Source of the DNA: Halomonas sp. NO4 | GTDB taxonomy: Bacteria; Pseudomonadota; Gammaproteobacteria; Pseudomonadales; Halomonadaceae | Length of the DNA stretch: 64,000 nt | Assembly: GCF_010994375.1 (NCBI RefSeq) | Contig: NZ_WHMA01000004.1 | Span: forward strand, 163,217-227,216 | Direction: 5' to 3' | Translations under genes and position numbers: made by a program | Shown here: positions 58,675 to 64,000 of the stretch, one piece after another | Layout of the letters: each line of letters begins with the position of its first letter | How positions within the stretch are numbered: position 1 is the first letter of the stretch | Notes under the pieces: model-generated | The model's database searches: none | The model's input: the letters and a program-made list of their open reading frames with translations, nothing else | Told to the model about the DNA's origin: nothing

Positions 58675-61469
58675 ACACCAGACGAGCACAGGTGCGCACC
58701 GTGCCCGGCATGAGCTGCCAGGGCTGCGTGAGCAATATGCGGCGCGCCATACAGGCGCGTGATCCGGAGGCCGACGTCATCGGCACGCCGGCCGAGAAGC
58801 GCCTCGAGGTCACGGCCACTCTCGATGCCGAGGCCCTTGACGGGTTGCTCAATGAGGCCGGCTATCCCCCCGAGGCGCCGCAAAGCCACGAAGCCCGCCG
58901 TCACCAGTTGACGCGCCAGATTCCCGGCATGAGCTGCCAGGGCTGCGTGAAGCGCATGCGCGAGGCGATCCAGGCCCGAGACGGCAAGGCCGAAGTGGTC
59001 GGCACCCCGGCCGAGAAGCGCCTGGACGTGACCACTGTCCTAGACGACGAGGCCCTCGATGCCGCCCTGAGCGAGGCTGGCTACCCCCCGAGCGACGGAG
59101 TGGCACCAACAGCGCCAACCGCAGCGGAGAGCACCGAGACCGCCACCGACAGCAGCACGGCTTCTGACACCGACGAGCCTGCCGAGGGGGTCACCACCCA
59201 GCGGCTGTCGATCAGCGGCATGACCTGTGCGAGCTGCGTGAAGAGCGTGCAGCAGGCGCTGGAACGCACGCCGGGCGTCGCCACGGCCGCCGTCAACTTC
59301 GGCACCCATACCGCCCAGGTCCACGGTAGCGCCGAGACCGACGCCCTGGTGGCGGCGGTCGAATCCGTGGGCTACAGCGCCGAGCCGATCCGCGACCTGC
59401 GCCAGGCCGAGCAGGCCCGTGCCGAAAAAGACGAGAAGACCTACCGCCAGCGTCTGCGCGGCAGCGCCTGGTCGCTGGCCCTGGCCATACCCTTGATGGC
59501 CAGCATGTTCGTCTACCACCCGCACCCGGTGGGCGGCGGTCGCCTCTACTGGCTGGTGATCGGTCTGCTGACGCTCGCCGTGCTGGTATGGCCGGGTCGC
59601 CACTTCTTCGTCAATGCCTGGAAAAACTTCAGGCACCACCAGGCCAACATGGACACCCTGATCGCCATGGGTACCGGCACTGCCTGGCTCTACTCCATGG
59701 CGGTAGTGGCCTTCGCCCCCTGGCTGCCCGAGGTGGCCCACGGCATCTACTTCGAGGCCTCGGCGATGGTCATCGGCCTGGTGCTGCTCGGCAACGCCCT
59801 GGAGCTCAGGGCGCGCGGCCGCACCAGCGAGGCGCTCAAGCGCCTGCTGGACCTGCAGAGCCGCACCGCCCGGGTGATCCGCGACGGTGAGGAGCGCGAG
59901 ATCGACGTCGATGAAGTGCGCGAGAGCGACCGCATCCGGGTTCGCCCCGGCGAGCGCCTGCCGGTGGACGGCGTGGTGACCGAGGGGTCCAGCCACATCG
60001 ACGAGTCGATGCTCACCGGCGAGCCCGTGCCCGTGACCAAGGGCGAGGACGACGAGGTGAGCGCCGGTACCGTCAACGGCAAGGGCGGCCTGGTCTACCG
60101 CGCCACCCGCGTCGGTGCCGACACCCGTCTGGGACAGATCACCGAGCAGGTGGCGCGCGCTCAGAACTCACGTCCGCCCATCGGCGAGCTGGCCGACAAG
60201 GTATCGAGCATCTTCGTGCCCTCGGTGATGATCATCGCCGTGGTCACGGCGCTGGCCTGGTTCAACTTCGGGGCAGAACCGCGGGTGATCCACATGCTGG
60301 TCACCGCCACCACGGTGCTGATCATCGCCTGCCCCTGCGCCCTGGGCCTGGCCACGCCGATCTCCACCATGATTGGCGTCGGCAAAGCCGCCGAGCACGG
60401 CGTGCTGGTGCGAAGCGGCGAGGCGCTGCAGACGGCGAGCCGGCTCACCACCCTGGTGGTGGACAAGACCGGCACCCTTACCGAGGGCAAGCCGCGGGTC
60501 ACCGAGGCGCACTTTTTCTCTGGCGTAGGCCTCGACGGCGATGAGCGCCAGGTGCTGGGATGGGTGGCCTCCCTGGAGCGCGGCTCCGAGCATCCGCTGG
60601 CCGCGGCGCTGCTGGCGCACGCCGACGAGGCGGGCGCCGAGCCGACCGACGTCCGTGACTTCGAGAGTGTCACCGGCGGCGGGGTGAAGGCGACCACCCC
60701 CGACGGCACGCCGCTGCTGCTGGGCAACGCCCGGTTGCTGGAGGACGCCGGGGTCGACCTGGCGAGCGGCCGCGATATCGCCTCCCGGCTGGAGACGAAG
60801 GCGCGCACGGTGGTGTACCTCGCCGTCGACGGCCGGCTGGCCGCCCTGTTCGGCATCAGCGACCCGCTGCGTGGCGATGCCGCCTCCGCGATCAAGCGCC
60901 TGCAGGCCGACGGCCTCCGGGTCATCATGCTTACCGGCGACAACGCCCATACCGCCGCCGCCATCGCCAGCGAAGTGGGTATCGACGACTATCGCGCCGG
61001 CCTCAGGCCCGAGGACAAGCACGCCGAGATCGAGCGGCGGCAGCAGGCCGGCGAGGTGGTCGGCATGGTGGGCGACGGCATCAACGACGCCCCGGCGCTG
61101 GCCCGCGCCAGTGTGGGCTTCGCCATCGGCCAGGGCACCGACGTGGCCATCGAGAGCGCCGGCATCACGCTGATGCGCGGCTCGCTGCATGGCGTTGCAG
61201 ACGCCATCGAGATCAGCCGCCTGACACTTGCCAACATCAAGCAGAACCTGGTGGGTGCCTTCGGCTACAACGTACTGTGCATCCCCATCGCCGCCGGCGT
61301 GCTCTATCCGGTCACCGGCATGCTGCTCTCGCCGATGATCGCCGGGGCGGCCATGTCGCTCTCCTCGATCACCGTGGTCAGCAACGCCAACCGGCTGCGC
61401 CTCAAGCGCCCGCCGGGGGCCGCTCGCCCCGACGAGGCCGCGCCACAACCACAGGAGGCCAAGGCATGA
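58671..61469 (+). CDS. copA: Cu(I)-translocating P1B-type ATPase with three HMA domains
   Basis: Exports Cu(I), and probably Ag(I), from the cytoplasm. It has 932 residues: three HMA metal-binding domains with CxxC at C16/C19, C89/C92 and C186/C189, an Ala/Thr/Ser linker between the second and third, then eight membrane helices. CPC is at 554-556, phosphorylation site DKTGT at 598, TGE in MLTGEPVPV, and [20 protein letters not shown] and MSLSS in the last helices are the Cu(I)-ATPase signatures. HMA1 and HMA2 look like a tandem duplication. ATG at 58671 has AAGGAGG. Confidence 0.96.
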   Translation: MNTRRAQVRTVPGMSCQGCVSNMRRAIQARDPEADVIGTPAEKRLEVTATLDAEALDGLLNEAGYPPEAPQSHEARRHQLTRQIPGMSCQGCVKRMREAIQARDGKAEVVGTPAEKRLDVTTVLDDEALDAALSEAGYPPSDGVAPTAPTAAESTETATDSSTASDTDEPAEGVTTQRLSISGMTCASCVKSVQQALERTPGVATAAVNFGTHTAQVHGSAETDALVAAVESVGYSAEPIRDLRQAEQARAEKDEKTYRQRLRGSAWSLALAIPLMASMFVYHPHPVGGGRLYWLVIGLLTLAVLVWPGRHFFVNAWKNFRHHQANMDTLIAMGTGTAWLYSMAVVAFAPWLPEVAHGIYFEASAMVIGLVLLGNALELRARGRTSEALKRLLDLQSRTARVIRDGEEREIDVDEVRESDRIRVRPGERLPVDGVVTEGSSHIDESMLTGEPVPVTKGEDDEVSAGTVNGKGGLVYRATRVGADTRLGQITEQVARAQNSRPPIGELADKVSSIFVPSVMIIAVVTALAWFNFGAEPRVIHMLVTATTVLIIACPCALGLATPISTMIGVGKAAEHGVLVRSGEALQTASRLTTLVVDKTGTLTEGKPRVTEAHFFSGVGLDGDERQVLGWVASLERGSEHPLAAALLAHADEAGAEPTDVRDFESVTGGGVKATTPDGTPLLLGNARLLEDAGVDLASGRDIASRLETKARTVVYLAVDGRLAALFGISDPLRGDAASAIKRLQADGLRVIMLTGDNAHTAAAIASEVGIDDYRAGLRPEDKHAEIERRQQAGEVVGMVGDGINDAPALARASVGFAIGQGTDVAIESAGITLMRGSLHGVADAIEISRLTLANIKQNLVGAFGYNVLCIPIAAGVLYPVTGMLLSPMIAGAAMSLSSITVVSNANRLRLKRPPGAARPDEAAPQPQEAKA

Positions 61470-61540
61470 GCTGGATCGTCAACTTCGCCGGACTCGCCCT
61501 GATCGCCGCCATCGTCTGGTGGTTCTGGGTAGCTGACTGA
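61466..61540 (+). CDS. 24-residue membrane peptide coupled to copA
   Basis: The peptide [20 protein letters not shown] + WVAD is one hydrophobic helix. ATG overlaps the copA stop as ATGA, and AGGAGG lies eight bases upstream, so translation looks deliberate. From memory, membrane-anchored cupredoxins encoded beside such ATPases begin with a similar IVN-AGLALIA-IVWWFW segment. Here the cupredoxin domain is absent, so this may be a remnant or a free regulatory peptide. It was found by reading the sequence after copA. Confidence 0.65.
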   Translation: MSWIVNFAGLALIAAIVWWFWVAD

Positions 61541-61576
61541 GTGGGGCCGCCGAGGTGGGGCCGCCGAGGTGGGGCC
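61541..61576. repeat. 14-bp tandem repeat after the small ORF
   Basis: GTGGGGCCGCCGAG occurs at 61541-61554 and 61555-61568, with a partial third copy GTGGGGCC to 61576. It starts one base after the stop codon of the 24-residue ORF. The rest of the gap to the VOC gene shows no gene or terminator. Confidence 0.85.
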
Positions 61577-61663
61577 AGGGAGAGTCGCCGAATAGCGGCC
61601 CGGGCATGGGGCGACTCGCCAGGCTGCTAGGCTAAGAGCCAAGAGCCCGTCAGGAGAACGACC

Positions 61664-62083
61664 ATGCCCAAGCTCAATGGCGTGCTGGAGACCGCGCTCT
61701 ACGTGGAAGACATGGACCGGGCGCGGATCTTCTTCGAAGGCGTGATGGGTCTCGAGCCCTTCAACGCCGATCACCGCTTCACCGCCTACGATGTCGGTGC
61801 CAGCACGGTCCTGCTGCTGTTCCTCCAGGGCGAGACACTGGAAACCGTCCACCTGCCCGACGGCATGGGCACCATTCCGCCCCACGACGGCAAGGGGCGG
61901 GTGCACATGGCCTTCGCTATCGCCGAAAGCGAACTGCCCGCCTGGGAGCGCCAGCTCGAGGATCACGGCATTGCCGTCGAGGGCCGCACCCACTGGCCCA
62001 GAGGCGGGGAAAGCGTCTATTTCCGCGACCCGGATGGCCACCTGCTGGAGTTGGCCACGCCTGGCGTCTGGCCCACCTATTGA
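61664..62083 (+). CDS. VOC (glyoxalase/bleomycin-resistance) family protein
   Basis: The 139 residues show the paired beta-alpha-beta-beta-beta VOC fold: LNGVLETALYVEDMDRARIFFEGVMGLEPF in the first half and MAFAIAESELPAWERQLEDHGI...ESVYFRDPDGHLLELATPGVW in the second, with a typical metal-binding Glu in the last motif. Substrate unknown; fosfomycin or glyoxalase activity is not implied. ATG at 61664 has AGGAGAACG. It is convergent with the yitT-like gene, eight bases apart. Confidence 0.88.
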   Translation: MPKLNGVLETALYVEDMDRARIFFEGVMGLEPFNADHRFTAYDVGASTVLLLFLQGETLETVHLPDGMGTIPPHDGKGRVHMAFAIAESELPAWERQLEDHGIAVEGRTHWPRGGESVYFRDPDGHLLELATPGVWPTY

Positions 62084-62091
62084 CGAATCGC

Positions 62092-62709
62092 CTAGGAAAC
62101 CCCCATATAGCGGCCGGGCTTGTGATTCAGCGCAATGATCAGGTTGAGCGCCAAGGCCCCCAGCACCGAGAGGCCCACCCGCTCGGGGGGTAGCACCAGG
62201 AACGCGGCAAGCATGATGGCCGCGTCGATCCCCAACTGCACATAGCCTGCACGCCAGCCATAGCGTTCCTGCAGGTAGAGCACCAGGATATTGACCCCGC
62301 CCAGGCTCGCGCGGTGGCGAAACAGGATCAGCATGCCGATACCGATCAGGCTACCGCCCATCAGCGCGGCATAGAGCGGATTGAGGCTGTCGAACGCCAC
62401 CCACCGACCGCTCAGCTCGGAGAACAGCGATACCAGGCCGATGGCGACGAAGGTGCGCAGCGTGAACGAGACGCCCATGCGCCGAATCGCCAGCCAGTAG
62501 AACGGCAGGTTGATGAGGAAGAACCATACCCCGAAGCGCCAGCCGCTGGCGTACTGCAGCAGGAAGGCCAGGCCGGCGGTGCTGCCGGTGAGCAGCAGCG
62601 CCTGGGTGTAGAAGGTGACGCCGAGCGCCACGAAGAGCGTGCCCACCAGCAGCGCCAGCACGTCCTCGTACGACCGGTGGGGGTCGGTGGGCAAGTCCTG
62701 CGGATCCAT
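62092..62709 (-). CDS. YitT family membrane protein
   Basis: The 205 residues form about five membrane helices with GTLFVALGVTFYTQALLLTGSTAGLAFLLQY, GVWFFLINLPFYWLAIRRMG and FRHRASLGGVNILVLYLQERYG, the YitT (DUF161) signature. The C-terminal DUF2179 domain found in many YitT proteins is absent. Function unknown. It starts 10 bases after the recJ stop with AAGGAA upstream, so it is probably co-transcribed with recJ. Confidence 0.87.
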   Translation of the reverse strand: MDPQDLPTDPHRSYEDVLALLVGTLFVALGVTFYTQALLLTGSTAGLAFLLQYASGWRFGVWFFLINLPFYWLAIRRMGVSFTLRTFVAIGLVSLFSELSGRWVAFDSLNPLYAALMGGSLIGIGMLILFRHRASLGGVNILVLYLQERYGWRAGYVQLGIDAAIMLAAFLVLPPERVGLSVLGALALNLIIALNHKPGRYMGVS

Positions 62710-62719
62710 CGACTATTCC

Positions 62720-64000
62720 TTATTTTACAGGCTCAGCATGTTCGATCATCAGCTGCAGGCTCTCTCTTCCCCGCCAGCGATTGCGGGTGAGCCGGAAGGC
62801 GCAGCACAGCCGTGCGCCCACCTCGAAGCCGGGCAACTCACCGGGTGTGAGCGCCCGGAACCAGATGGCGCGGTGGCTGGCGCTGCCGGCAGAGAGCTCC
62901 AGCATCAGGTGCGTGCCGTCCGCCCCCACCACACGCAGGTTCTCGACAAGAAACTCGCCCTCGAAGAGCGGCGCATCGAACTCCCGGCCGTAGGGCCCCA
63001 GCGCCTCGAGTTCGGCCAGGGTGGCCAGATCGAGCTGGGCGGCAGTGAGTTCGCCATCGGTGAGGATGCGCGGCCCCAGCTCGACGCCGACCAACTGCTC
63101 GCCCACTGCCTGCCGGAAGGCGGCACGAAACGCGTCCAGTTGCTCGTGGGGCACGCCGACGCCGGCGGCACCGCGATGGCCTCCGAAGCGCGGCAGCGCC
63201 TCGGGGGCGAGCTCGAAGGTACGCTGCAGGGCGTCGCGAAGGTGCAGAGCCTCGATGGAGCGCCCCGAGCCGGTGAGCATGCCCGGGGCAGCGGCCGGGG
63301 TGAGCACCAATGCCGGGCGCCCATAGGCCTGCACCAGGCGCGAGGCGACGATGCCCTGCACACCCGGGTGGCCATCCTCGAGGAACACCACGAGAACCGG
63401 CTCGTCGGCGGCCAGTGCCGGCAGGGCCAGGGCCTTGGCCTCCTCGGCCATCTCCGCCTCGATCGCCTTGCGCGACTGGTTGTCCTGGTCGAGGGTCTCG
63501 AGGTGTCGGGCCGCCACGGCGTCGTCGGCGGCCAACATGAAATGCAGCGCTGCGTAGGGGTCGTCCAGGCGCGAGCGCGCGTTGATGCGCGGCCCCATCT
63601 GGAAGGCCAGGGTCTCGGCGTCGAAGGGCACGCTGTCCTCGCCGAGACGCGCCGCCATGGTGCGCCAGCAGGCGGCCTCCATACGGTTGATCAGAGTGAG
63701 GCCGTGGCTGACCACAGCGCGGTTGGCGGGGCTTGCCCCCAGCGACACGCAGTCGGCCACCGTGCCCAGCGCCACGTAGGAGAGCCAGGGCGACAGCTTG
63801 GGCGTGGCCGAGGGTAGTGCCCCCCACTCGATCAGCACCTGGCGCGACAGCGACATCACCAGCCACGCCACCATGCAGCCGGCGATGGTGGCGTCGGGAT
63901 AGGTGCAGTCGTCACGGGTGGGGTTGACGCAGGCAAACGCCGAGGCCGGCGGCCCTTCCAGCGGCAGGGCGTGGTGGTCGCTTACCACCACGTCGATGCC
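62720..64000 (-). CDS. recJ: RecJ-family DHH exonuclease, 5' end beyond window
   Basis: Single-strand 5'-3' exonuclease family of recombination and mismatch repair. The visible 426 residues begin at GIDVVVSDHHALPL (DHH motif), continue with YVALGTVADCVSL and GPRINARSRLDD, and end with GHPGVQGIVASRL, GSGRSI and FGGHRGAAG, plus the C-terminal OB domain. The amount after DHH matches E. coli RecJ. LNAAGR and GGHAMAAG are altered (INARSR, GGHRGAAG), so a RecJ paralogue is possible. The start is outside the window. Confidence 0.85.
   Translation of the reverse strand, partial: GIDVVVSDHHALPLEGPPASAFACVNPTRDDCTYPDATIAGCMVAWLVMSLSRQVLIEWGALPSATPKLSPWLSYVALGTVADCVSLGASPANRAVVSHGLTLINRMEAACWRTMAARLGEDSVPFDAETLAFQMGPRINARSRLDDPYAALHFMLAADDAVAARHLETLDQDNQSRKAIEAEMAEEAKALALPALAADEPVLVVFLEDGHPGVQGIVASRLVQAYGRPALVLTPAAAPGMLTGSGRSIEALHLRDALQRTFELAPEALPRFGGHRGAAGVGVPHEQLDAFRAAFRQAVGEQLVGVELGPRILTDGELTAAQLDLATLAELEALGPYGREFDAPLFEGEFLVENLRVVGADGTHLMLELSAGSASHRAIWFRALTPGELPGFEVGARLCCAFRLTRNRWRGRESLQLMIEHAEPVK

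Noticed and set aside
60168-61448. A 426-codon minus-strand frame
   Set aside because: Antisense of copA, His/Gly/Gln-rich, no ribosome site or family resemblance.
61664-62083. Fosfomycin or bleomycin resistance gene
   Set aside because: Only the general VOC fold is visible; no subfamily-specific residues can be claimed.

Overview
The window is a gene-dense chromosomal segment of a high-GC gammaproteobacterium. The best fit is the Halomonadaceae (Halomonas and relatives). Reasons: the Pseudomonas-type long DapD, the coaBC-dut-algC-argB-slmA order, RF2 of exactly 365 residues with a frameshift site, and protein sequences intermediate between Pseudomonas and enterics. The assignment is from protein character and gene order, not a database search. 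No tRNA, rRNA, CRISPR array, transposase, prophage gene or replication origin was seen. Almost everything is core housekeeping.

Region 1 (1-18 kb, minus strand) is one long envelope and translation cluster, read from right to left: rpsB-tsf-pyrH-frr-uppS-cdsA-dxr-rseP-bamA-skp-lpxD-fabZ-lpxA-lpxB-rnhB-dnaE (dnaE runs off the left edge). It joins ribosome and UMP supply, isoprenoid and phospholipid precursors, outer-membrane protein assembly and lipid A synthesis. Many genes overlap by a few bases, and several use GTG or TTG starts (rnhB, lpxA, rseP, frr). Region 2 (18-25.9 kb, plus strand) is map-glnD followed by the lysine branch dapC-yffB-dapD-dapE and an unknown gene.

Region 3 (25.9-39 kb) is a series of short units: a membrane-anchored cold-shock-domain protein, slyX, an inverted-repeat element, trxB, a CPXCG zinc protein, acnA, a HicAB toxin-antitoxin pair of lower GC, NAD malic enzyme, trpS, alanine dehydrogenase, a DUF2007 zinc-ribbon protein, rlmI, mutM, and rpmB-rpmG behind a strong promoter. 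Region 4 (39-51.7 kb) holds radC, coaBC-dut-algC-argB-slmA, the ftsY-ftsE-ftsX-rpoH cluster, rsmD, a ZapB-like coiled coil, and bolA-holD-rimI. Region 5 (51.7-56.4 kb) has a DHA2-type MFS exporter, an acidic unknown protein, lysS and prfB.

The most accessory part is 56.6-62.7 kb. It lies between prfB and a recJ-family gene, which are neighbours in E. coli (recJ-prfB-lysS). It contains a FadL-type porin with a marked drop in GC, a MerR regulator behind a promoter with a 20-bp spacer and a perfect dyad, a Cu(I)-type P1B ATPase with three metal-binding domains, a 24-residue membrane peptide coupled to it, a VOC protein and a YitT membrane protein. The copper operon with its micro-protein, the TM-anchored cold-shock protein and the 135-bp inverted-repeat element are the points most worth following up.
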